Of a DNA stretch of 64,000 nucleotides, positions 48,340-59,205 are shown piece after piece. Every line of letters starts with the position of its first letter. The stretch's first letter is position 1. Position numbers and translations under genes: made by a program. The notes under the pieces are model-generated. The model was not told the origin of the DNA and searched no databases. It worked only from the letters and a program-made list of their open reading frames with translations. Source of the DNA: Paramecium octaurelia (Eukaryota; Ciliophora; Oligohymenophorea; Peniculida; Parameciidae); NCBI GenBank assembly GCA_905182995.1, contig CAJJDP010000126.1, positions 1,762-65,761 of the forward strand. Direction: 5' to 3'.

Positions 48340-49864
48340 ATGCATCGAAAAGGAGAAATGTAGATCAATTGAAGTTATGTAAATATGATTGAGCAACAAG
48401 CGAATTTCTCAGCTTGTCGTATTGCATTCACATAATAACCAAGATTGTTGCCAATTGAACTATGATAGAATTGAAATTTCTTCAATGTTTGGAGATCACT
48501 ATTCAAAAATAAGAATTATGAATATTTATATCAATCTAACAGTATTAAAATTAAATAATTTGTATTTTGTTATATGAATTCCAAAGAATACAGTATTTAT
48601 TTGAATATATCATAGTTCATAGAATGCTATACTTAAGCCAATTGAAAAAGGATTATTTAGAGTAATGCCTATCCAAAGAATAAGAGCCAGATTACTAATT
48701 GATCCATGTGATTTCCACGATTGAATCAAATCAGACCTCAAATTTAGACTTGTCTCTGGCTAAGGCAACCTCCCTTTAATTGATTCTGCCATTGCTTAAG
48801 GTAAATTGTGCTATTATCGGTCAAGGCAGTGTCAAAATCATATTGACTAAATTACCATTACATCCCAACAAGCCCAATAACTGAAGGACACCCTTCCTTA
48901 GTTCATTGAAGAAAGCAATCTCGACATCCAAATACGCAAGAAGATTCCTCAATTGGATCTAAATCAAATCAATTCGTCCACCAGCAATTTGATTTAATCT
49001 TCTCAGAGATAAAACAAACTACAAAAATCCCCTTCCCAATATTAATTCAACACTGATCGTTTGCAAAATCCACAAAGCACTACAAGAATCAAAAAATAAT
49101 TATTGACAACTGGCCTAAATCAATAGCCCCAACCTAAATCGCCTAACACAAAGATAGTCAATGTCAAATTGAAAAAATAACACACAGAAATAGTTGGGAA
49201 ATCATTGACACATAAAAAAAGACTATAATTATAATCACATGAAGATTTAAATCGAAAAGTCAGTTCTCACAGTTTTACCAAACATAAAAATACCAGCAGC
49301 TCACCAATCAATGAAACCACAAGCATTTAAAGACAAATTAGCTCTTATGCAAGTGGCCAACCCTAATTGAAACCTAATTCCTCAGGTGCCAATATTCAAA
49401 TTAAAACCTTGTTGGAATCTCAATAGAGCTAGAAAACAACTAACCCCACAATCAATTCCAATGATCAAAATGCTGATATATCGATCCATCTGAAGAACCT
49501 AATCAGCTTTTGCAATCAATCCATATTAAAAAAGAATCAAGAATGCTACAGTTCTAAGAAGGAGTTATCAACTCAATAAACCAATTCTAGTATCATATAA
49601 GTCAAAGAAAACAACAAAGAGAATACTTAGCCAATTAAGAAATCAACTCCTTTGTTAAAGGCAACTGAACATACAATGATTAAGTTGACCGAATTAACAG
49701 AGGAGGACAATCCTGAAACAGCTAGATTTAACTCTGAGGATGATGTCCGTAAACTTACTAATTTCAATAGTAAAGGGTTGTAAAAATTACTCTAATCAAA
49801 AACAAATCAATTATCCGAATAGAGCTCAACATAATCATTACTTTCATTATTTTAAAGAAAATGA
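48340..49864 (+). CDS. Unknown Ser/Gln/Asn-rich protein, about 478 residues
   Basis: TGA 49862-49864. The large last exon from 48830 is clear (CQNHIDQITITSQQAQQLKD ... QSSTQSLLSLFQRK). Upstream exons were joined through introns 48801-48829 (29 nt), 48562-48586 (25 nt) and 48360-48393 (34 nt); the sum is exactly 479 codons, which supports the model. The exon YLEQCLSKEQEPDYQLIHVI and the exon NNQDCCQLNYDRIEISSMFG look like folded sequence; the rest is disordered with a Lys-rich basic part. The first exon (MHRKGE) is the weakest point. No family recognised. Confidence 0.55.
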
Positions 49865-50154
49865 TTATTTTATCAATTAATATTTAATAATAAATTGTTA
49901 ATAAAAGGTGTAGCAATTCTGTTTAGTTGATTTTAATTTTACGAATCCTTAGACCTAATTGGTTGCCTTTTAGATCAATATAATATAGAATCATTATGCC
50001 TCTAATTTATATTTGAATTGATTATTAATTTGTAGTTTTAGGATTATTACGATATTGCTTAACAATCCTAAATGGAAGACTATACAAAATAAAAATGTAT
50101 AATTGATTTGGAACATTAAAATCATAATTGATAATTATTATAATTTATATCTAA

Positions 50155-50688
50155 ATGCAATAGTAAACTATAGAGGACTTGGCAGAGAAGGAGGCTGAGA
50201 TAAAGGAAGCATTTGAAATATTCGACAAAAACAAATCCAAAAGTATATCTGGTAAGAAATCCTTTATTATGAAAAAAACAGTTTAGGAATTGACTTCAGT
50301 TTTTCGGTCTTTGGGTTACAATTTCTCTTAGGATGAAATCTAATCGATGGTCAAAGAATTGAGGTAAACTTAGAAGGCAGAAGGAGCAGAAGATAAGGAA
50401 TTAGATTTTGACGATTTCAAGAACTTGTTATTAATGCAGGAGGAAAAGGCTAAGAGTGGAGAGGATGATTTGAGAGATGCCTTTGAAGTTTTTGACAGAG
50501 ATGCTAATGGCTATATCGGTTTGGAGGAACTGATGATGGTAGCAAAGAGTTTAGGGGAGAACATCTCGGAAGAGGATCTGAAAGGTATGTTATAGTATGC
50601 AGCCAATACATCGAATTAAAAGGATGATGATAAGGATAAAGCACCTCAAATAAATTTGTAGTAATTTGTTGAAGCTTATTTAAAATGA
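50155..50688 (+). CDS. EF-hand protein of the calmodulin/centrin type
   Basis: 167 residues, intron 50252-50281 (30 nt, acceptor CAG). EF-hand loop 1 is DKNKSKSISVQE (residues 24-35) and loop 3 is DRDANGYIGLEE; both keep Asp at position 1 and Glu at position 12, so calcium binding is likely. Hands 2 and 4 are degenerate (ELDFDDFKNLL; PQINLQQFVEAYLK), with a Lys/Asp-rich insert before hand 4. Centrins and related proteins sit at ciliate basal bodies and the infraciliary lattice; the exact subfamily cannot be fixed by eye. Confidence 0.85.
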
Positions 50689-50722
50689 AAGCATATAATT
50701 ATTCTATTCATTAAATTTATCA

Positions 50723-51489
50723 ATGAAAAGTCTATAAAGTTATGAATAATTCAAATAGGTGAAATAGAACCCCTTAAATAATTCAAAAAGTAAATAGTTA
50801 TACAGCTTTTCAAAATCTCCCAGATTCACTTACAAGGAAAAGAGAGAGTAAAACATTTAAATAGCGAATTTAGTAACTCACCATCATTTTACACAATTAA
50901 AACTGATCTAATTTCCCCTCATAAAGGTGTCTCTTTTGGATCTGGCTCCAAGGTAGATTTCTCTAAATTGGGAACCAAAACTCCAGGACCAGGACATTAC
51001 TAACTTAAACAGCCAAAGACTACTCAAGTTATCAATCTGAAAAAGCATACTATGGGAGTTGGTAGAATAGAAACAAAACCGAAGAGTGAGGTACCTCCAG
51101 TGGGACTTTATTAAGTAACCTAAAGTTTAGTTTAGGTTAATAAGGCTCCGCATTTCGGGTTGAAGTTATTGCCAAGTACTTGAACTTTCATTATACTAGA
51201 GAATGAAACATGTGCTCCTGGACCTGGGAAGTATGATATTCAAGTAAAAGAACACTCTAAATCATTTGTGGCTGGTTTTGGTTCTGGGAGATCAGAGTAG
51301 ACAGTAGAGGATACCCCTGGACCTTTGGAATATAGACCTAGGACTGAAATGTCACCAAAATATGCTAATTCCAATTGGAGTAATTGTCAAGTAACAAAGT
51401 TTTCGAAAGTGTAACGTTTTGGAAGCAATGCAACTATTACCCCTGGTCCTGGGAAATATTAAATAGCAGGAGAATTTGGAATATACTGA
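50723..51489 (+). CDS. SHIPPO/ODF3-type (STPGR) repeat protein
   Basis: 238 residues; introns 50848-50873 and 51176-51199. Sperm-tail Pro-Gly-rich repeats are evident: KTPGPGHYQL, PPVGLYQV, CAPGPGKYDIQ, DTPGPLEYRPR and ITPGPGKYQIAG. N-terminus MKSLQSYEQFKQVKQNPLNN, with SFSKSPRFTY before the first repeat. Proteins of this family (ODF3/CIMAP) bind axonemal or cortical microtubules, some on the luminal side. Its stop codon is only 5 bp before the start codon of the kinesin gene. Confidence 0.82.
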
Positions 51490-51494
51490 TTTAT

Positions 51495-53776
51495 ATGAAT
51501 AATTATAAAGTTTATTTAAGAGTAAGACCAATTGATTATGATTAATCCATGTTGAATATCGACTAGAATACCATTTCCATCAAAGTATTTCTTGTAAAGC
51601 ACTTAGGATCCTACCAATAAATAAGCTGAGTGGTAATAGTACTGTTACGATAAGATATTTCCATCAACTTCTACTCAAAAAGAGCTTTTCGATGAGGTGT
51701 TCAATTTTGACTATTTAAATAAAAATGCCTGCATTCTATCGTACGGTTAATCAGGAAGTGGAAAAAGTTATTCGTTATTTGGAAATGTCCAAAACCCAGG
51801 GATAGTTCCATTATTTGTATAAACTATGTTAGAAAAAAGTCAAGCGGTTGAAGCATCATTTCAAGAGATCTACATTGATTAGGTCAAGGATCTAAATACT
51901 AATCTTGTAACTGAAGATTTTACAAGAAGGCAAATTATGTTAATCAATGATCTATGGGATATGATCAAAATTGTTAGGAAAACAGACATTAAACGATAAG
52001 TGAGGACACATGTTATAATTACATTGTATTTGAACAAGGATACTAAAATTTAGTTTGTAGATTTGGCAGGATCTGAAAGAGTGGCTAAGAATATAACGGA
52101 AGGTGAAAAGTATTAAGAAGCCATTATGGTAACATCAAGTCATCAGGTTTTGAACAAATGTTTAAACTTATTCAATCAAAATAAAGTTATCCCAAAAAGA
52201 GAGTCAAAATTAACTTCAGCCTTGATTATTGAAAATAATACTCAAGTCATTTTAATTGGAACAATCAATCCAAGTCAATCAAATTATGAAGAATGTTTGC
52301 TTACATTACAATATCTGGATAGGACAAAGAATGTTCAAGTCTAAATTCGAAAATAGCAGTCTCCTTTAGGGCTAGATACTCCTAATAATTCACAATAGGA
52401 TAAAGTAATAAAAAGGTTGTAAGAAGAAATATAAGAATACAAATAGAAAATAGAACAACTGAATTTAGATAGAAAGAAACGGTTTTTGGATTTATAGAAG
52501 CTACTTGGTTTAGATATCGATTTAGAAAGACTATCTGCAAAGAATGCCAAGGACATCACTATATTTAGGAATTAATAGGAAGCATTGTAGAAGAATGTTT
52601 GTCTTTAAGAATAATTGGAACAACAACATTATGAAATTGCTGAATTGTAAAGAAAGAATGAAGAATTGAAATAAGATTTCCATCAAAAACTGGAAAGATA
52701 TCAATCCTAATTATTAGAATAGAGAGAAATTAATAAGAAATTGAAGGATTAAATGAATATGACCAAAATGAGTGGGGATGATGCATTGAGGTAATTAAAT
52801 TCAGAAAGAGATCATTTTATTAAGAAATTGTAAGATGAGTCCAAAAATCTTTTAGAAGATAAAGTCACTTCAATCATTAATCTCCCTTAAACTGCATTAA
52901 CCAAGCTTTCAGAAAATCAAAAGTTACAAGATCTAAGAAGACAAGCAAGAAATGAGGCTGAAAAGGAATTCAATAAGTAATTGGAATCGATAAAAATAGA
53001 ACATCAAAAATGGTTGGATACCTGTAAATAATAGTATGAGTATCATTTAAATGAAAAAAACAAGGAAATCGAGAACTTTCTCTCTTCCTTCAAGTAATAT
53101 CGAGAAAGAAAAAAGTAATTCCTATTCATAAATTGTCTAGATAATAAATCAATGAAATTGTCGATGAACTTCTCGATCTTTATGATATCGTACAAAAGCA
53201 AAACAAAGTCATTGACAAAATAGAAACAGGTGGGTATAGTGGAGGATTGAAATCTTTTAGCATTCCTAAATAAGATAAGCCTAATCTTCCAAATAAAATT
53301 AAACATAAAAAGTAATTGAATATTCCTACTTAGTTTATTTTCATATTTGGATACAAAAAGTGTTTCAGCCACCATTACTAAAAAAGCTTCGACAATTGAA
53401 AAAACCATTAAAACTACTACCAAATAATTAAAATAATCTCAAAGTTAATTTGCTATTGAAATAGACTACAATCAAATTGATTAAATTAATTTTACATCTA
53501 TGGATTTAAGCACTTTAAGATCATACGCAAATAAATTGAGAGATCTGGTGAAAGAGCTATAAGATTAAATGATTGTAGTATAGGATAAATGTAAATAGTA
53601 AATTGCATAGATGCAAAGAGGTAAGTTTATTGATTTATTTTATAGAACGTGATGAAGCTATTCAAAGGTACAATATCGAAAATAGAAGATACAATTAAAA
53701 TAGAGTTGTGATCGAATCCCAAAACAGGATATTATAAAAAATAAGACCTATCAGTTCAATTCAAAGAAAATCATGA
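51495..53776 (+). CDS. Divergent kinesin, switch I lost
   Basis: 728 residues; introns 51585-51606, 53115-53140, 53312-53333 and 53621-53645. The motor domain (1-285) starts MNNYKVYLRVRPID. It has the P-loop GQSGSGKS (77-84) and switch II DLAGSER (182-188), and ends LLTLQYLDRTKNV. The switch I element NxxSSRSH is replaced by DIKRQVRTH (157-165), and the motor is short (about 285 instead of 330-350 residues). ATP hydrolysis is therefore doubtful. A long coiled coil follows to residue 530, then a Ser/Thr/Lys tail and a final coiled segment. Cargo unknown. Confidence 0.88.
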
Positions 53777-53875
53777 TTCAGATATTTATCAAAGTAATCT
53801 AATTACAATATTTACATATATATATTACTAAAAATATCGATATTAGATTAGAATTGATAATTAAATTTATGAGGG

Positions 53876-54457
53876 TCAAACAAATTTGATTGACTTTGCG
53901 TATACTTTTTTCTGCAATTTCTAAATTAAAAAGCTATATCAGAATATTTACATAAAGCCTTTGAGTATATGCATCGTGAATTTTCTCTTTTTAGATGTTT
54001 GTTTCAATTCTTAATTTTTATTTATTTTTTTATTCTAATTCTTTCATCATTTTTATTTTTTCTCCTCTTTCAATTTTCAACTCAAATTTCCTCAACTTTT
54101 CTGTCTATATTCTATTTAATTATCTTTTTTGAAATTTCATCCATCTATCATATGCTTCTTAGTCCAACTCTAATTTCGGCCTAGAGCTGCAGAAAGATCG
54201 AATTACCTTATATGAATTGCATCGCTCTCTAAGGATTTAAATCTAGGCTCATTTTATTGATGCTTAACTGTGGATATTTGGCTTTATTTTAATTTCTATA
54301 GTTATCTATCAGTAATCAATGACATTCTTTCACAAGATTTCAAAACAATTTAGCTTTTTTGTAGTTCTTTTTCTCTAACTTATCTTTCGTATAACAGTGC
54401 CTATGATATTTCTCTTTGTTGTTTCTTCTTGAATAAAGATAGAGATTGAGAATCCAT
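53876..54457 (-). CDS. Unknown coiled-coil protein with two apparent frame breaks
   Basis: ATG 54457 (MDSQSLSLFKKKQQREISQ) reads to about 54130 (DLSAALGRNQSWTKKHMIDG). It continues one frame over as DEISKKIIKQNIDRKVEE and again as KLRKFELKIERGEKIKMMKE, then intron 53909-53939 region (about 31 nt) and end KLQKKVYAKSIKFV with TGA 53876-53878. Charged, helical, Gln/Lys-rich. The two breaks lie in or next to A-rich runs at about 54090-54145. It may be intact in the organism, or a young pseudogene. Confidence 0.5.
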
Positions 54458-54864
54458 ATAATTATATTAAATATTGAATTGTAAATCAAATAAAAAAGAA
54501 TGAATTATTGAACTAGTGTGCATTTACATAATTTTTTAGAATGAATTAAAAACATTAAAACTATTTCAAAACCAAAACTCAGGTGTGTTGAATGTAAGGT
54601 CTCGTGATATGTGAAGGGAATCATAATTAAACAAAGCAGTAAAATTAATATGTACGAAATTGATGTTTGAAGCAATTTTATTAATATTTATAAATATAAA
54701 ATATTACAAGTATTTCTTATGCTTTATAAATATTGAAATTGAGCCATTAGTTTAAATAATACAATAAAACTGAGGAGAATGGTTACGATCAAATGTAATA
54801 TAATGTGTATACTTTGATTACGATATAAACTTATTTAAACAAAACAAATATAATACAATCTACT
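54458..54864. other. Intergenic region
   Basis: About 400 bp, AT-rich, no supported feature. Confidence 0.5.
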
Positions 54865-55483
54865 TCAATTAATTAGCTCTTCCAGGTACTAGTAATCATT
54901 TCGATAGCAGTTATCGCTATCATCATTAGAGCTACAACAAAAGTTTTATAACTAAGGACGGGAGCCTTCATAGTTGGACAAGTACTCGAAGTGACAGGGG
55001 TCTGTTTTTCATAATTTATTGATACTTATTTGAGATTTGATTTCTGGTGTGTAGTACTATTAGACTTCGTTGGCATATGTTATGTTTTCAGCATCTAAAT
55101 TTATTATTCATGAAAATTACTGATTCTCTTCTTGTTCTTCTTGTTTCTCTTTTGGCCAGCCAATGTGAATGGATTGAATTTTTAGTGGTGGGATCTTGAT
55201 ATATAAATACTTTGTACCTGCATTGTGACGGGGATCTGGTCCCAATGGTCATTGACATGAGTTTGAAGATTTTGTTATTTTTTCTATTTTATTGATTTTG
55301 CATAGTTGTGTTTTGATGTTGTTTGAGGAACTCAACATAAATTTGGTGTTCATGAGTCGACCAATGTCCTTGATTTTTTTTTACATCCTAAGGCTGCTCC
55401 TTGCTGATTTTCTTTTTAGTGACTTAAGACTTCTTGCTCGTTTCCTATTCATAGTAAGAAGACAATTTACGTTTAAAGTACAT
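54865..55483 (-). CDS. Myb/SANT-domain protein, 181 residues
   Basis: ATG 55483; introns 55195-55217, 55095-55120 and 55002-55025 give exactly 182 codons. Residues 38-90 form a single SANT/Myb module: GHWSTHEHQIYVEFL ... FKLMSMTIGTRSPSQCRSHH, with QK following. This resembles the R.P.QCRSH.QK signature of the SHAQKY-type Myb repeats frequent in ciliates. A Lys/Arg-rich stretch after it could be a nuclear signal. The acidic, Cys/Tyr/Asn-rich C-terminus (CHFEYLSNYEGSRPQLQNF) may be an activation or interaction region. Probably a DNA-binding regulator. Confidence 0.72.
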
Positions 55484-56063
55484 GACTATTCCCCCTAATT
55501 ATTAGTTCCTTAACTGCTTAATGAGTCACTTAATTCATTTTATCTGGGAAACTAATTTTCAACAGCGAGAGAAGTCTATGGTAGCAAATATAAGACGCAG
55601 TTGTCCTCCATATTTAGGTATTAAAATTAATAATATATTTACCCTCTACACACTACCGTCATAAGCCGTATTATAATATATTAAATTTCATTCCCCCCCC
55701 ATAAATTGTAAATTTGTAAAATAATATATAAAATTATTTAAATTTAAAGGCTTCACCACAGATCTGAACTGAATGCATTACTAAATAAGGAGAGTTTAGA
55801 TAAAATAGAATTTCATTTAAGCATTTAATTAGTAAATTAATTAATAATCAATATTTTACTTCGGTTTTTTTGAGTTAATTAATGTAACTGCCTCTTCATA
55901 TAGTGTAATTTACCTATCAAAATTGTTTCAAAATAGTTTGAAATTGATCATTGAGTCGTAAAAATATAGTTTACAATTTATAAAGAAATAACTAAGTTGG
56001 GGAGAGAATATTGTGTTTTTTAATATAAGGGGAATAACTTTAATTATAAATTCAACTGTTTTA
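55484..56063. other. Intergenic region with a C8 run
   Basis: No gene seen. Eight consecutive C at 55693-55700 stand out in very AT-rich sequence. Confidence 0.5.
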
Positions 56064-56290
56064 TCATACATCGAATTCCACTCTGATAACTTTAATATGA
56101 CTTTTAACGTCTTATGATTTATTATTATTATTAAGGGTAGGGTTTATTTTAGATCTCAAGAAGTAATTTCTTGATAACTCTACCAAAGTTTCATTATTAA
56201 AAGGTTGAGCTAAATTTGGCCTTTTTTGAGTTTTTGTTATTCACTCTTTTTAAGATTCTCCTCTGTATGTTAGAACCTATAATTAGAATA
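56064..56290 (-). pseudogene. Coding-like remnant
   Basis: Minus strand reads RPNLAQPFNNETLVELSRNY and continues to a run of four Asn and VKSHIKVIRVEFDV before TGA 56064-56066; upstream of about 56240 the frame is lost. It could be the last exon of an undetected small gene or a fragment of a decayed one. Family not recognised. Confidence 0.3.
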
Positions 56291-56580
56291 AGTGAGTGAA
56301 ACTGAATTCATAACTATTTTCGCGAAACAATGTGAATAGTTTGATTTTCTGATTTAAAGTTTAATGCTTATCATAATTCTATCCTCCTTTAATTATTCAT
56401 ATGATTGTATAGGATACTTATCCTATTAATTTAGACAATAGACATTTTTATATTTTTGATTTTTTTTATAAAGTAATCAAACTTAAGTTATATTAATAAT
56501 TTTATTATATATTAAAATTCCATTAATTCAAAAAGTCATAACAGAATTGTATATATAATTTATAAATATTGAAATCATAT

Positions 56581-58031
56581 TCATTTCTAATCGCATAGCT
56601 ATAATCCTTATATTAACTCTTCTTAGATCTCAAGTGAGACCTTCTCAATCATTTTGATATAGTTTTCATGATCTTATTTAGAAATTTATTTCTTATTTGC
56701 TGTTTGATTTTTAAGAGCATTATTTTTAATTTATAATTCATGAAGTTCTTTTTTCTTTTGTTCAATCATCTTCATTAATTGCATTATTTGTAAGTTTTGT
56801 TCATTCTAAAAATTAAAAATAAAATTATCTTCGACTTTTATCTCTCTCTAAGAGTTCTATTGTGTCATTATTTAAGGAAGAGTATCAGTAAAACTACTAT
56901 TATCAATGCTGCAAACAGAGTTGCGTTTTCGAATCATACTACCTTTAGGACTTGAAAAAGTTAATTAAGAATTTCCGAGCTTCTAGTCCAATAAGGTTTT
57001 AATTTATGTGATAGCTCAAATATAATCGAATAAATAAGATACATTTATAATCAGTTTTGTTAAGGATTTACTTGCCAATTGTTTTATAATCAAACCCAAA
57101 TTATCCAAATGATTTTAAACAGCATTTAGCAACCACAATCAGATATTTCTAGATGACTTCAAAATTCATCGACTAAACAAACTCTAGGAATATGATATGA
57201 AAACAAGAGAAATTCAATCCTTTAATGAATAAGCTCTGTGTGTTTGGGGTGGAAAAGAATTCCATAAACTTCTTAATTTAAGAAATTTGGGTTGAATCAA
57301 TTTTGAAGGCAAGTTGGAAGTCTTGGACTAGAGTTTGCAAATTGGGTTCTTGAGTGGAAGTAGGCCAATATTCATTTGGCATCAATTCATAGAGTTATTC
57401 TAATAATTATAGAGCAGCAAAATCCTTCATTAATGTCAGGAAAACAATTGAAATTTATAATAATTCGCAAGAATACCCCACTTCTGAATTTCTATACAAA
57501 AATACAATTAGGAGATTTTCGATGTCATCAAAAATTTGATTGACTTTCATTTTGTTTGTGGAATGGCAAATCCAATCCTGAAATGAGTAGTTAAACATTT
57601 CCTAAGTAATGAAACACTAAACTACATTAATTGATATACTTTGATTAGATCGGATTTGATTTGTTCAAGATTCTGTTTAAAATTCTCTTGAGCTTTGGCA
57701 TTCTTAATTTGCTATTTGTATTGCTCCTAATTAAGGGTTTATTGAAAGAGCTCGATTTACAATTCTGTTTCTTTGTTCCAGGACAATTCCAACTGTTCTA
57801 ATAACTCTTCCATGTACAAACAATCAGTTTTGCATTGTAGACACACTTTTTCCTTTTTAAGGGGTTTCAACATGGAAGATGAGATCTAGGAAGTAGAATG
57901 AGGTAGATGGCTACTTTGAATTCATTTTTATTGCAATCAAGACAAACTACAAGTCCGCATCTTTTACATTTAGATTTGTTTTGTTTGATAAAGGAGAATT
58001 CTTTATTACATATGGAACACTGCTTATCCAT
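56581..58031 (-). CDS. FYVE-like zinc finger plus TBC-like domain protein
   Basis: 456 residues; introns 57886-57914 (29 nt), 57617-57639 (23 nt) and 57015-57042 (28 nt, acceptor GAG). Residues 1-60 have FYVE-type Cys pairs (CSIC ... CKRCG ... CLDC ... CLQC) but lack the basic HHCR core, having SKCKRC. Residues about 120-320 resemble a Rab-GAP TBC fold (IENLLIVFLYRNSEVGYSCE where active TBCs have VGYCQGMN; then LYELMPNEYW). The catalytic Gln finger is not present, so it is probably inactive as a GAP. Then a Ser-rich linker and a C-terminal coiled coil. Possibly a membrane-trafficking adaptor; the TBC call is tentative. Confidence 0.6.
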
Positions 58032-58070
58032 TAATTAATATAATATTAAATACACAAAAGTTTGAAACAA

Positions 58071-58979
58071 TCAAAATCTTAATGATTTCTCGCTTTTGAT
58101 TCCTCCAAACCTCTCACTCAATAAGCCTTTGATTTTGACGTAATCATTATAACTCCAAGATTTCCTTTAGTCTTGTTCATTTAGCATGTTTAAGGCCTAA
58201 AAAGGATTATTTAAATATATTACCTAGCCCCAAGTAACGAATCTCCCTTTGATTCTCAGTCTTTCTTCAGCAACCTTCTACCTAATGTGATAGTGCACTT
58301 TCTTCTCATAAGTACGATTATGTTTTTTTTCTAGATATCTCTTAACTTTCTATTTCCTTGCCATTTCCTTAAGAGATTCATAATTGGTTGATGTACACAA
58401 TTATTCAACCCAATCTTCAAATTTTAGGGTCTCTTCATCGTTCAAAATTTCATCACATAATCCAACCTTGATTCTGAGCAGGTCGTCCCCTTTTACGTAA
58501 TTTGAAATGAATTCATCTTGCTTTTAAGAAGGAGTAAAACGCATGTTCAATTCCTCTAAATGATAGTCGACATTGGAAGGAGCAGGGAGATTCTTAGGAT
58601 AGGAATATCTCTTCTGATTATCCCTTTGCAATTGTTCGGCTAGTCTTTCCAAATCTCCCATCATTTGAACTTCTGATTACTCGGCTGTAGTGTTTTCCTA
58701 CCAGGTGCACACTTTCTTTTTAGGATCTTCGTCCAAAATGAATTCATCAAAATTAACAGGGTTTGGTTTTTTTAATTGTAATAACTACTATGGTGAATAG
58801 ACTTACAACTGAATATCATCCTACTATTCTTCCAACTAGTTCATTTAAAATAGAATCATTACCATCTCTTAATCAACAACATAATGAGGTTCTTCGTATG
58901 TGAATGAGTTCTCTTTTTCAATCTCTGTATTCTCTAGTTTGTCACATGTCACTTCACTCAGCTCTTTGATAGTATTCAT
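58071..58979 (-). CDS. CCT-domain (CONSTANS-type) protein
   Basis: 293 residues, intron 58197-58223 (27 nt, no frame effect). Near residues 215-260 a clear CCT motif reads RKQKVKRYLEKKHNRTYEKK, then VHYHIRQKVAEERLRIKGRF, then VTW. It has the KK.R....R...AE.R.R.KGRF signature known from plant CONSTANS and pseudo-response regulators. In plants CCT mediates DNA and NF-Y binding. The N-terminal part is acidic (IQLQVYSPQQLLQLKKPNPV; ILDEDPKKKVCTW) and may be an activation region. Likely a nuclear transcription regulator. Its stop lies 39 bp before the start of the TBC-like gene. Confidence 0.78.
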
Positions 58980-59205
58980 TTCTAGAACAAGATTTTTATT
59001 TTAGTTTATAAATCTTTTTATTTACTTCTAAATTATCAAAACACTTATATAGATGACAGAAAAATCATAGAAAATTGATACCCTATATTATTGACATTTG
59101 ATTCAAAAATCTTAATAGTATAAATTAAAATCAAACCTAAAAAGAGTTCACATTAGTATTCTTTATCATTAATATTTAATTTTAAATCAATCAATTAATA
59201 TACGA
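58980..59205. promoter_or_regulatory. Bidirectional intergenic region, CCT gene / PSMD11
   Basis: 226 bp between divergent start codons (58979 minus, 59206 plus). AT-rich; no individual element identified. Confidence 0.5.

Noticed and set aside
48624-48730. Alternative start MPIQRIRARLLIDP with a GTG-type intron
   Set aside because: The frame containing YLEQCLSKEQEPDYQLIHVI is more coding-like, joins the downstream exon in phase and gives an exact codon total.
53969-54184. Hydrophobic plus-strand frame rich in Phe/Ile/Leu
   Set aside because: Antisense of the Lys/Glu-rich coiled-coil gene on the minus strand.
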